This document shows positions 41,889-49,372 of a stretch of 51,547 bases of DNA, piece by piece. The stretch comes from Anaerolineales bacterium UBA5797 (GTDB lineage: Bacteria; Chloroflexota; Anaerolineae; Anaerolineales; Villigracilaceae). A program made the translations under genes and the position numbers. Every line of letters starts with the position of its first letter. Within the stretch, counting starts at the first letter, position 1. The notes below the pieces were generated by a model that saw only the letters and a list, made by a program, of their open reading frames with translations, was not told the DNA's origin and ran no database searches. The stretch lies in the NCBI GenBank assembly GCA_002418205.1, contig DIDP01000028.1, positions 976 through 52,522 of the forward strand. The letters run 5' to 3'.

Positions 41889-42521
41889 GTGATCAAGAAC
41901 CTTCTCTGGGATGTGGACGGAACGCTCTTCGATACCTATCCCGCCATCACCTACGCCATCAGCAAAACGCTGGGCAAAATGGGAGCTTCGGCCGCTTTGA
42001 ACGTGATCGATGGACTCGCGCGCCAATCCATCGATTATTGCCTGGGGACTCTTTCCCAACGCTTCAAACTGGACCCGGACCTGCTCCGCCTCCGATTTGC
42101 CGAATCCTATCGGACAATTCCACCTGCCAACCAACCCCTGTTTCCCGGCGTGCGTGAAGTCTGCGAATGGACCCACGCACACGGCGGACGGAACATCATT
42201 GTCACGCACCGCGCGATCTCCTCCACCCGATCCCTCTTGGAGGCGCACGAAATGACGTCGTCCTTCGACGCCATTTTCAGCGTGGAGCAGGGCTACCCGC
42301 GCAAACCCGATCCCGCCCTGCTCGAAGCCGCCATCCGGCAATTCAAATTGGAACAGGCAGAGACCTTGATGATCGGTGACCGCGACCTGGACATCCAGGC
42401 GGGACGTGCCGCGGGAGTCCAAACCTGTTTGTTCGGGCGGGTTCAACTTTCCACTCCAGCCGATTACCGTATTGATCGTTATGACCAGTTATTGAATCTT
42501 TTGAGGAATAAAAACGAATGA
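41889..42521 (+). CDS. HAD-superfamily phosphatase (phosphoglycolate phosphatase-like)
   Basis: About 210 aa. Motif I is LLWDVDGTLFDTYPA, motif II is IIVTHRA, motif III is the Lys of YPRKPDPALLEAA, and motif IV is IGDRDLDIQAGRAAG. The alpha-helical cap inserted after motif I is of the beta-phosphoglucomutase/Gph type. No ATG is available. GTG 41889 gives VIKNLLWDVDG..., and an alternative TTG lies at 41877. No good ribosome site for either. The stop overlaps the MFS gene start (ATGA). Substrate unknown. Confidence 0.85.
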   Translation: MIKNLLWDVDGTLFDTYPAITYAISKTLGKMGASAALNVIDGLARQSIDYCLGTLSQRFKLDPDLLRLRFAESYRTIPPANQPLFPGVREVCEWTHAHGGRNIIVTHRAISSTRSLLEAHEMTSSFDAIFSVEQGYPRKPDPALLEAAIRQFKLEQAETLMIGDRDLDIQAGRAAGVQTCLFGRVQLSTPADYRIDRYDQLLNLLRNKNE

Positions 42522-43753
42522 GATCCAACCTGCCCAGACTCTTCGGATTCCTCCTCTTCGTCGGAATGATGGCGGCAGGCTACTACTACAATCTGACCTT
42601 CGTGCAGCTCGGACTGGAAGATTTCGGCACAAGTGTGCTCGGCTTGAGCGCGCAGACAGTCGCACGCGACATGGCATTGCTCGCCTTGATGACATGCTTC
42701 ATTGCCATCGCCTTCGGCTGGTGGATGCAAAGACTCGGCTGGGGCAGGAACTTCCGCCTCAAACTCCAGCTTTCATTCGCCGTCGTGTCCACACAGACAT
42801 TGCTCACGCTCATCTGCCCGCTGGTGGCCACCGAAGCAGGATTCATCGCCTGGCTCGGGGGCGTATCGCTGACGCTGGGAGTCGGGGTGCCGGTCATGTT
42901 CTCGATGACGTTGGATCTGGTCCCGGTCCGGTGGAGAGGCGGGGCGGCGGCATTGGTCACGGCATCCGCATATTTCTTCGCTGAGACCCTCTCCAGCGAA
43001 TGGACCTTCGAAACCTTCCGCCGCCAGTCCCTGATCATGCTGGCAGGCGGCGTGATCGGGATGGGAGTGCTGGCATTCGTCCGTCATCCCTGGCTGGATA
43101 TGCTGGCAAGGCAACACACAAGACCCGAGTTTGCAATGGGGCGCTTCATGCGGCTGGGACTTTCCAAATGGCGCATCCCGAGCCTGATCCTGATCATGTT
43201 CGGGATCTACTTCGTGGACAGCCTCGGCTTTTTGCGCCTGCTGAAGACACCCATCTACATGGACAACGCCTGGCAGTCATCGGATCTCGACACGCGTGCA
43301 TTCATCGCTGTGGTCCATGTCATCGGGGCACTGGCAGCTGGCGCGCTCTACCCCGCCCTGCGCGAGCGTTCACTCTTCCTGTGGATCTTTGGCACGTTCG
43401 CACTGACACACCTGCAATACAATTTCCACATCCAGACCGGTTCGATGAATGCCGTCCTTTCGATGCCGATGCTCTACGCGCTGGCGGTCAGCCTGTACAC
43501 GGTGATCAACTTCGCGGTCTGGGCGGATCTCTCCACGCCCGACACCATCCCCCTGAATTCCGCGCTCGGCGTGGCGCTTTCCGGCTGGACAGCAACCTTC
43601 CTCAGCACCTCCCTTGCCATCCACTGGGGCGAACGCCTGCCGCTCGATCTGCACATCCGTATCGTGAATTCGCTGGCGATGCTCTTCTTTCTTGCCATGC
43701 TGACGCTTGCTTTTTTTGAACCTGTTCGATTCCACAGGCGAAAAACATCATGA
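42518..43753 (+). CDS. MFS-type transporter, unassigned
   Basis: 411 aa, about 12 membrane helices in two halves. It starts MRSNLPRLFGFLLFVGMMAAGYYYNLTFVQLGL. The loop between helices 2 and 3 lacks the classic GxLaDrxGrrxxl, having GWWMQRLGWGRNFRLKLQL instead. DLVPVRWRGGAAALVTASAYF resembles the helix 4-5 region of MFS proteins. Its start overlaps the HAD stop and its stop overlaps the next gene (ATGA in both cases), which places three unrelated products in one translational unit. Substrate unknown. Confidence 0.8.
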   Translation: MRSNLPRLFGFLLFVGMMAAGYYYNLTFVQLGLEDFGTSVLGLSAQTVARDMALLALMTCFIAIAFGWWMQRLGWGRNFRLKLQLSFAVVSTQTLLTLICPLVATEAGFIAWLGGVSLTLGVGVPVMFSMTLDLVPVRWRGGAAALVTASAYFFAETLSSEWTFETFRRQSLIMLAGGVIGMGVLAFVRHPWLDMLARQHTRPEFAMGRFMRLGLSKWRIPSLILIMFGIYFVDSLGFLRLLKTPIYMDNAWQSSDLDTRAFIAVVHVIGALAAGALYPALRERSLFLWIFGTFALTHLQYNFHIQTGSMNAVLSMPMLYALAVSLYTVINFAVWADLSTPDTIPLNSALGVALSGWTATFLSTSLAIHWGERLPLDLHIRIVNSLAMLFFLAMLTLAFFEPVRFHRRKTS

Positions 43754-44694
43754 AAAGTCTGCGAACCCTTTTACTTGTCCTGTTATTTTCACTCTTTCTC
43801 ACTGCTTGCAGTGCCGATGGGCTTTACAGCCTGACGCTCATCACCGAAGGACAGCACGAACTGACCCAAAACATCCAGGGCGATCTGTTCATCCTGGGCG
43901 GCGAAGTGATTGTGACTGAGGATGCCTCTGTAAACGGAAATGTCCATCTGTTATTGGGCGCACTCACTGTAAACGGCGAAATTAATGGGGATGTCTCCTT
44001 TATGAACGGCGGCCTCAGCCTGGGTGACTCCGCCATCCTGCGCGGCGACCTGAACCTGGGCGGCGGATCGTTCCACCGATCTCCTGATTCCGTTATCGAG
44101 GGCAGCGTCAACGCTGGGACCGGGGTCTCGCTCCCCTCCGTTCCCGAACGGGAGAGCCGCATCGATTGGTCGTTCTGGTTTCGTACGATCCTCAACGGCT
44201 TGTTATCAGGATTGATCGCGTCCGCGCTCGTGCGGTACTTTCCCTCGGGGATCGGTCGGATCAATGAAGCGATCATACGCCACAGCCTGGCAAGCGGAGC
44301 GATGGGGATCCTGGCCGGCATCGTGGGAATTTCCTTGCTGGTGACGATGGCATACACCATCCTGCTGATCCCTGTCTCCATCCTGATGCTCTTCCTGCTT
44401 GGGGCGGGAGTCTTCCTCGGCTGGGTGGGGCTCGGGAGCGAACTGGGCAGGTTTATCGTCAGGATGGGGAAGCGGCCGATCAAGCCCTCGAAGGCAGCGT
44501 TCATAGGAATGTTCGTCTTTATGCCTGCATTTCAACTGCTCACTTCCATCCCCCTGCTTGGCGGAGCACTTGGGATCGCGTTGGGTTCGGTGGGCCTGGG
44601 CGCGGTGTCTCTGACACGATTTGGACTTCGGCGATTTATTCCCGCGACCGATGAGGACCTGCCCGATCGACCAGGCTGGGACCTATCCGCCTGA
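43750..44694 (+). CDS. Bactofilin-like lipoprotein with C-terminal membrane domain
   Basis: 314 aa. A signal peptide with lipobox FLTAC (Cys about 20) is followed by a right-handed beta-helix-like stretch of short repeats (GDLFILGGEVIVTEDASVNGNVHLLLGALTVNGEINGDVSFMNGG), as in polymer-forming cytoskeletal proteins. From residue 140 on there are about four membrane helices with Gly-rich interfaces (LLGGALGIALGSVGLGAVSL). Beta-helix plus membrane domain, exported, differs from cytosolic bactofilins. ATGA overlap with the MFS gene. Confidence 0.8.
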   Translation: MKSLRTLLLVLLFSLFLTACSADGLYSLTLITEGQHELTQNIQGDLFILGGEVIVTEDASVNGNVHLLLGALTVNGEINGDVSFMNGGLSLGDSAILRGDLNLGGGSFHRSPDSVIEGSVNAGTGVSLPSVPERESRIDWSFWFRTILNGLLSGLIASALVRYFPSGIGRINEAIIRHSLASGAMGILAGIVGISLLVTMAYTILLIPVSILMLFLLGAGVFLGWVGLGSELGRFIVRMGKRPIKPSKAAFIGMFVFMPAFQLLTSIPLLGGALGIALGSVGLGAVSLTRFGLRRFIPATDEDLPDRPGWDLSA

Positions 44695-44781
44695 CTAATA
44701 AATCTCTGTCCGGTTGCTGGATGTGCATGGATGGAGTCTTTTGTATATTGAATGGGAAGCGAATCCAAAAGGAGAGAGATC

Positions 44782-45540
44782 ATGCTCATCGAGAATGCCA
44801 AAAGAGTCTTTGCCATTCACTGGAAGCCCGGGCGCGACCTGATCGCTGTACTGGCTTCGTGGGTTCTGGTTGTGGGCACGCTCTACACCGCCACGGTGGT
44901 GGTCGGTTCTGAAGCCTGGGGCGGAATTGGATATTTCCTGCTCTATGCTGTGCTCGGCGCTGGAATTTTGGGCGTGGGCTTTCCACTTTACTGGACAGTG
45001 GTCATACGCAAACGTCCATTATCGGATCTGGGGATTTCAACGCGCTGGTTGTGGCTCAGTCTGGGATTGCAGATCATCTTCGCGGCTCTGCAATACGCCG
45101 GCACACTGGCGCAGAGCGGAATCCCTGAATTCGAGCGCTTTATCCCCCTGCTTGCGCTCTCATTGACGATCGGATTTTTCGAAGCGGTGTTTTGGCGCGG
45201 CTGGGTGCAGTTGCGATTGGAAGAAGCCTTCGGGGCCATCCCAGCCATTCTTTTGGGATCGCTGCTATACGCGGCGTATCACATTGGATACGCCATGCCG
45301 CTTGGTGAAATGACCTTCCTGTTCTTTATCGGTATTATGTATGCGATTGCTTTTCGCCTGACGAAAAATATCTTCATTCTGTGGCCCCTCTTCCAGCCGA
45401 TGGGACAGGTGATCACGTTGATCAAGGACGGCTTGGAACTTCCACTGCTCGCCAGCCTGGGCTTCGTGGAAGTATTGATGGGTATGTTTGTGCTGGTCTG
45501 GCTGGCGGGACGGTATGCAGGGAAACAAGGATACAAATGA
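44782..45540 (+). CDS. CPBP-like intramembrane protein with altered first motif
   Basis: 252 aa, about seven membrane helices. The motif-1 region reads GFFEAVFWRGWVQLRLEEAFG: the usual EExxxRG has lost its second Glu (EAVFWRG). Motif 2 YAAYHIGYAMPLGEM keeps the His, and motif 3 is replaced by FQPMGQVITL. It may therefore be a divergent or inactive CPBP homologue. AAGGAGAG lies 8 nt before ATG 44782. Its stop overlaps a 27-codon open frame and through it the next gene. Confidence 0.78.
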   Translation: MLIENAKRVFAIHWKPGRDLIAVLASWVLVVGTLYTATVVVGSEAWGGIGYFLLYAVLGAGILGVGFPLYWTVVIRKRPLSDLGISTRWLWLSLGLQIIFAALQYAGTLAQSGIPEFERFIPLLALSLTIGFFEAVFWRGWVQLRLEEAFGAIPAILLGSLLYAAYHIGYAMPLGEMTFLFFIGIMYAIAFRLTKNIFILWPLFQPMGQVITLIKDGLELPLLASLGFVEVLMGMFVLVWLAGRYAGKQGYK

Positions 45541-45620
45541 CCATGGTTGATAACGCGGATGATGGATTTGAACAGGATAAATTGGCAATGGAAAAAGCAA
45601 TGAAAGGAGTGTTCCGATGA
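45537..45620 (+). CDS. Putative 27-aa linker ORF overlapping both neighbours
   Basis: MTMVDNADDGFEQDKLAMEK... 27 codons, acidic then amphipathic. Its ATG overlaps the stop of the preceding gene (ATGA) and its own TGA overlaps the ATG of the next (ATGA). Translation through it would couple the two membrane-protein genes. A strong AAAGGAG for the next gene lies within it. It may be a coupling device and not a functional peptide. Confidence 0.35.
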   Translation: MTMVDNADDGFEQDKLAMEKAMKGVFR

Positions 45621-46306
45621 ATAATGGAATTTGGTCAATGCTGGGGTGGGTGACTGCTGCAGGCGTTTTGGGCTTTGCCATCAGCGCGGTGTTTACCGGG
45701 TGGCTGAGACTCTCGCGGACCCGTTTCCTGCTTCCCTACGTATCTCTGGCTGGTATCTTCCTCTACGGCTTCCTGATCGTAAATGAAGTCAATGTGGGTG
45801 CTGTTTTGAGGGGAAACTGGGTTTGGGGAGTTTTGGCGGGCGGACTCGTCGGCGTCTTTCTGGTCAAAACCGTCAGGTCGCAACCCTTGTCAAGGCAGTC
45901 CAATGGCGCGGGGCTTGTCTTCGACCTTGCCTGGGCAGGTCTGATATACGGGATGATCGACGCGCTGTTTCTCAACGTCATGCCGGCGATGGCCGTTTGG
46001 ATTGGAATATCACAATTTGATTGGGCAGGAACAGTCATGGGAAAAATCGCGGTTGGCGCGGCGGGACTTTTTGCCAGTCTGCTAGTTACGTTGACCTATC
46101 ACCTCGGTTATCCAGAATTCCGCAACAAAAGTGTGATGCTGGTGCTTGTGGGCAATAGTCTCATCACACTTGCCTTCCTGCTGAGCGGTAATCCGTGGGG
46201 AAGCATCATCAGCCATACAGTCATGCACATTGCGGCCGTCCTGCAAGGGGCGGAGACCACCATTCAACTTCCTCCGCATTACCAAAAGAAGATCGAAGCG
46301 CAATGA
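45617..46306 (+). CDS. Multi-TM hypothetical membrane protein
   Basis: 229 aa with about seven helices. Visible segments include WSMLGWVTAAGVLGFAISAVF, LPYVSLAGIFLYGFLIVNEV and FDLAWAGLIYGMIDALFLNVMPAMAVW. A His-containing motif, LVTLTYHLGYPEFRNKSVML ... SHTVMHIAAVLQG, near the C-terminus is the only feature suggesting metal or heme binding. Family not recognised. AAAGGAG is 8 nt upstream. Last gene of the plus-strand accessory run. Confidence 0.72.
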   Translation: MNNGIWSMLGWVTAAGVLGFAISAVFTGWLRLSRTRFLLPYVSLAGIFLYGFLIVNEVNVGAVLRGNWVWGVLAGGLVGVFLVKTVRSQPLSRQSNGAGLVFDLAWAGLIYGMIDALFLNVMPAMAVWIGISQFDWAGTVMGKIAVGAAGLFASLLVTLTYHLGYPEFRNKSVMLVLVGNSLITLAFLLSGNPWGSIISHTVMHIAAVLQGAETTIQLPPHYQKKIEAQ

Positions 46307-46642
46307 ACTGAATTTTCTTTCTTATCTTTTGCGCCCGATGTCGCGCACCATGTTGCAACAGAGCGGATTGATTTGAAGGCGGAGCTCTGCCGATGCTTTT
46401 AAAATTTTGCTCGAGTATCACCTGCAAAGCGGATCATGCCCCTGGGGAGAGAAAACCATCTTACCCGTAGCAGGATGAAGGTCCGGCTGGATGCTGACCG
46501 GGAGAGGAAGTTTGTCCCCGGTCTCTATTCAGAATCATTCGATTGACATACATTCCCGTTCGTGTATAATACGGCACGCACAGGCCTCATTATTGATTGG
46601 GCATTTGATTCACAAAGTGTAGTAGTCAGTGACACTTAAAAT
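46307..46642. other. 336-bp intergenic region upstream of tRNA-Lys
   Basis: No gene is supported. A GACCGGG/CCCGGTC inverted repeat lies at about 46496-46525 and could end transcription from upstream. The tRNA promoter sits at 46544-46570. The remainder shows no structure I can interpret. Confidence 0.5.
46544..46570 (+). promoter_or_regulatory. Promoter for tRNA-Lys
   Basis: Perfect TTGACA (46544-46549) and TATAAT (46565-46570) hexamers, but with a 15-bp spacer, 2 bp shorter than optimal. Transcription would start about 65 nt before the mature tRNA. Confidence 0.65.
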
Positions 46643-46714
46643 GGCCGACTAGCTCAATGGCAGAGCAACTGACTCTTAATCAGTGGGTTCAGGGTTCAAG
46701 TCCCTGGTCGGTCA
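46643..46714 (+). tRNA. tRNA-Lys (anticodon CTT)
   Basis: Full cloverleaf by eye: acceptor stem GGCCGAC/GTCGGTC (one G-U pair), D arm GCTC-AATGGCA-GAGC, anticodon arm ACTGA-CTCTTAA-TCAGT giving CTT, variable GGGTT, T arm CAGGG-TTCAAGT-CCCTG, discriminator A. The 3' CCA is not encoded directly after the discriminator (CACCA follows). Confidence 0.95.
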
Positions 46715-46722
46715 CACCAAAT

Positions 46723-46765
46723 AAATAAAGGAAGGGACTTCGATATGGAGTTCCTTCCTTTATTT
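46723..46765 (+). terminator. Long hairpin terminator after tRNA-Lys
   Basis: AAATAAAGGAAGGGACT pairs with AGTTCCTTCCTTTATTT: a 17-bp stem with one G-T pair and a 9-nt loop, starting 8 nt after the tRNA. The terminal TTTATTT serves as a weak U tract. Confidence 0.75.
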
Positions 46766-47000
46766 CATATTCTTCAGATCTTGTGCGGCTTGCAGGCGGA
46801 TTCTGCGCACAATCATAATCTGTTCCCGATGAACTTGGCCGTCTGCCATCCCGTAGATGGGAGTCCTGGCGAGGTGTTTGTAGTATTCAGCAACACTCCG
46901 ACAAGGACAATCAGCCAGCGACACACCAGAGCAGATATACCAGGTAGATCTTGCGCCGTCCACGCGCCAACCGCCGACGATTCAACATGGATTTCTCATC

Positions 47001-48050
47001 TCATTGTTGAAGAAATGCAATGGTTTTCCCATCCATCGGAGTCTGGCTGACCGCTGCATGGTCCATGGGCAGTTTCTTCCACATCTCGCCAACAAGGATC
47101 AACACCAGCGCGGCAACCGCGGCAGTCCAGTTATAGATCGCCCAGTCTAGGTTGGGGAAGAAGGCAAAGGCTGTGTTCGCGGCGGCATGGACAATCCCGG
47201 CCACCAGGATGTTCCCCCTGCTTCGGTTAAAGAACCAAACGATGGTCACCGTCGCTGAGAGATGGGTCAGGTATGCCTGTCCCCAATACTCCGGGGAATA
47301 AACGGGTTTGCCTTCCGCCATCCAGAGAAAGAAGTGCCAAAGGGGCCAAAAAAAATTGAGCACAAGGCAGGCGATCAGGGGACTGGTGCGAGCCTGCAAC
47401 CTGGGCAGGGCAAAGCCGCGCCAGCCGGCTTCTTCTCCGGTGGCGTTGAAAAAGAAGAGTTGATATAAGAATTTAACGACTACCAGGCCGATCAACACCA
47501 GGCCTGACGCTGGCAACTGGTGGACTGCGAAGAGCAGCCCCCAGCGTGGATCATTGATGAAGATCGAAATCAGGATCAATGCGGGGACCCACAGCAAAGC
47601 CAGCAGAGCCCAGCCCCACACGCCGCGCAAACTGAGCAACGAAGCAAGGTAATTTTTGACCGTGGGAATGCGCGAATAAGCCATGCTGATCACAAAGGCA
47701 ACGGGGATCACCGTGACGATGGTGAAAACGACGATGATAAGTGTGAGTGGCGCGCGGTTGATGAATGTATTATGGGCAATGCACACCAGTGCAGAAGCGA
47801 CCCAGGCAACTAGAAAGGCAATCCAATAGGTTCGTTTGGCTCCTTCCCTGGGCTGGGTGTTGCAAATGGCGGAGATGATGATACCCGCCAGTGCCGGTCC
47901 ACAGGTGGCGATAAAAGCCAGCGGAGCCAATAGGAATTCGCCCTTGTATATTGCGGTGTAGGAGAATCCCAATCCCCAGGTGATGGCGAAGGTGATGAGA
48001 AAGAAAGCGATGATCTGATGACGCTTGATCCAATTGGATACATGATGCAT
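47001..48050 (-). CDS. CPBP-family intramembrane protease
   Basis: 349 aa, about nine membrane helices. Motif 1 is NATGEEAGWRGFALPRLQ (EExxxRG intact), motif 2 HFFLWMAEG (His) and motif 3 GIVHAAANTAFAFF (His, Asn). This is a longer form similar to CAAX-type proteases found beside regulators. ATG 48050 follows GGAGGAGAAAG and a perfect 15-bp hairpin. It is the last gene of a minus-strand operon that includes an XRE-DUF4870 regulator. Confidence 0.87.
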   Translation of the reverse strand: MHHVSNWIKRHQIIAFFLITFAITWGLGFSYTAIYKGEFLLAPLAFIATCGPALAGIIISAICNTQPREGAKRTYWIAFLVAWVASALVCIAHNTFINRAPLTLIIVVFTIVTVIPVAFVISMAYSRIPTVKNYLASLLSLRGVWGWALLALLWVPALILISIFINDPRWGLLFAVHQLPASGLVLIGLVVVKFLYQLFFFNATGEEAGWRGFALPRLQARTSPLIACLVLNFFWPLWHFFLWMAEGKPVYSPEYWGQAYLTHLSATVTIVWFFNRSRGNILVAGIVHAAANTAFAFFPNLDWAIYNWTAAVAALVLILVGEMWKKLPMDHAAVSQTPMDGKTIAFLQQ

Positions 48051-48062
48051 GATCTTTCTCCT

Positions 48063-48097
48063 CCGGTGACAGTCATCCACAAGATGACTGTCACCGG
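48063..48097. repeat. Perfect 15-bp inverted repeat between regulator and CPBP gene
   Basis: CCGGTGACAGTCATC (48063-48077) and GATGACTGTCACCGG (48083-48097), 5-nt loop. On the minus strand it lies 7 nt after the regulator stop and abuts the GGAGGAG ribosome site of the protease gene, with no U tract. An operator, mRNA-stability hairpin or translation-control element is more likely than a terminator. Confidence 0.85.
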
Positions 48098-48104
48098 ACT
48101 TGGT

Positions 48105-48689
48105 TCATTTCACAAACGGAATGCTCATCGCATAACGGATGGGCTTGTCTGACAGAGCGCGTATGGCATTGACCACGCCTTGGTAGAGGCAGAAAATCCC
48201 GATGAAGATGAAGGGCAGGATGCTGAAGATGCCCAGGGTGGAGGCCAGGATGACAAATCCGTCTCCCATCTCCATGTTCAACAGGATTAACGCGGGCAAG
48301 CCAACGAGCATGAAGAACGATGCGGCGAAGAGCAACAGCGTCATGGTGATCTGGAAGTTGAGCACGAGACGTCCGTGCTGGTCGATCTTGTAGGATTGAT
48401 TCTTCTTCCACGACCAAAGCAGCAGCGGAATGATGAGGATGCAGAAGATGCTGCTGAGGTGCAGGATGGCCAGCGAGAGGTTCTCATTGGGCGCGGCTTC
48501 CATGCCGAAGTCGAATTCGAGCGCATCGCCGAGACAATGCAGGGTGTAGGCGCGCGGATCCACTTCTCCGCTTTCGATACGTTGGATGGTACGCGGGCTG
48601 ACTTCGCAAAGTTCAGCCAGGCGCTCCTGTGTCAGTCCTTTTTGCTGGCGCAGTTCAGCGACTTTGAGTCCGAGTTGAGGTTGGTTCAT
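48105..48689 (-). CDS. XRE-type HTH regulator fused to DUF4870-like membrane domain
   Basis: 194 aa. Residues 5-62 form a Cro/C1 helix-turn-helix (GLKVAELRQQKGLTQERLAELCEVSPRTIQRIESGEVDPRAYTL). From residue 80 comes a membrane domain with three or four helices and the DUF4870 pattern HLSSIFCILIIPLLLWSWKKNQSYKIDQHGRLVLNFQIT. A membrane-bound DNA-binding protein of this type probably senses envelope state. ATG 48689 follows AAGGAGA. Three AAATGTCG repeats stand upstream and may be its operator. Confidence 0.9.
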   Translation of the reverse strand: MNQPQLGLKVAELRQQKGLTQERLAELCEVSPRTIQRIESGEVDPRAYTLHCLGDALEFDFGMEAAPNENLSLAILHLSSIFCILIIPLLLWSWKKNQSYKIDQHGRLVLNFQITMTLLLFAASFFMLVGLPALILLNMEMGDGFVILASTLGIFSILPFIFIGIFCLYQGVVNAIRALSDKPIRYAMSIPFVK

Positions 48690-48757
48690 GGTTTTCTCCT
48701 TTCGAAATCCATTGCGCATTATTGACGCTCAAGCTCAAAATCACAACGGCGTGTCCA

Positions 48758-48797
48758 CGACATTTCCACGACATTTGCCTTTTGCAGGGCGACATTT
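48758..48797. promoter_or_regulatory. Three AAATGTCG repeats upstream of the XRE-DUF4870 gene
   Basis: On the minus strand AAATGTCG occurs at 48797-48790, 48776-48769 and 48765-48758, the last two as part of a tandem AAATGTCGTGG with 11-bp period (one helical turn). The position 70-110 nt before the regulator ATG suggests an operator. Confidence 0.5.
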
Positions 48798-48801
48798 CCA
48801 C

Positions 48802-48978
48802 TTACGCCACTTTTTCGACGATGAGCACAAAATCCACAGATGCACCCGATGGGAACCAGGTCACATTTGGAATAATGGCGATGATCTCGCCTCCCAGACT
48901 GTTCAGGAATTGTTCCAATTTGCTTTGATCGACGGTCATGCGCAGGTCAAAACGGTGGATGCGGTATTTGAGCGACAT
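48802..48978 (-). CDS. DUF4177-like miniprotein (58 aa)
   Basis: 58 aa: MSLKYRIHRFDLRMTVDQSKLEQFLNSL... then GGEIIAIIPNVTW and a final strand VDFVLIVEKVA. The beta-helix-beta-beta order with KLEQFLNSLGGEIIAII resembles DUF4177 proteins, which are short and often beside DUF4870 or HTH genes. AAAGGAGT lies 6 nt before the ATG. No other function can be read. Confidence 0.72.
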   Translation of the reverse strand: MSLKYRIHRFDLRMTVDQSKLEQFLNSLGGEIIAIIPNVTWFPSGASVDFVLIVEKVA

Positions 48979-49021
48979 GGCAAACTCCTTTCCTTTGCAT
49001 GTCTATGACTTTATCTTTCAA

Positions 49022-49321
49022 TTATCTGGCTTGTAGAAAGAGAACAGCGGTGAGAAGCACAGCTAGGATGGCGACTAGCACAAGCCCAATGACGACACCC
49101 CGCTTTTGTCTTTGCTTTTCTTCATCAGTCAGAGGGCGAAGGTTGTCCTTGTTCTTCTGTTCCAGCGATGCACCAATACCCGCCCCAATGGCAACACCAA
49201 TGCCAATGCCGGCGCCAATATTTTCGAGCGCCGTCCCAAGCGCCACACCGATCGCGACGCCGAGGCTAATGCCGACTCCCATCCAGTAACCTTTGGGATA
49301 TTTGCGTTCGTTTTTGGACAT
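49022..49321 (-). CDS. Glycine-zipper membrane protein (99 aa)
   Basis: 99 aa. A charged head (MSKNERKYPKGYW) is followed by a Gly-rich double helix (GVGISLGVAIGVALG ... GAGIGIGVAIGAGIGASLE), a charged loop (KNKDNLRPLTDEEKQRQKRG) and a third, ordinary hydrophobic helix (VVIGLVLVAILAVLLTAVLFL). The first part matches the 65-aa protein at 41642 in layout. AAAGGAG precedes the ATG. Role unknown; glycine-zipper proteins can oligomerise in membranes. Confidence 0.8.
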   Translation of the reverse strand: MSKNERKYPKGYWMGVGISLGVAIGVALGTALENIGAGIGIGVAIGAGIGASLEQKNKDNLRPLTDEEKQRQKRGVVIGLVLVAILAVLLTAVLFLQAR

Positions 49322-49372
49322 GTCGAACTCCTTTCTTTGATTTGTTATCTGCGCAGCAACCCTGTGGGATAT

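Noticed and set aside
46745..47050. 101-aa frame after tRNA-Lys
   Set aside because: It starts inside the terminator hairpin, overlaps the end of the CPBP gene and resembles no protein.
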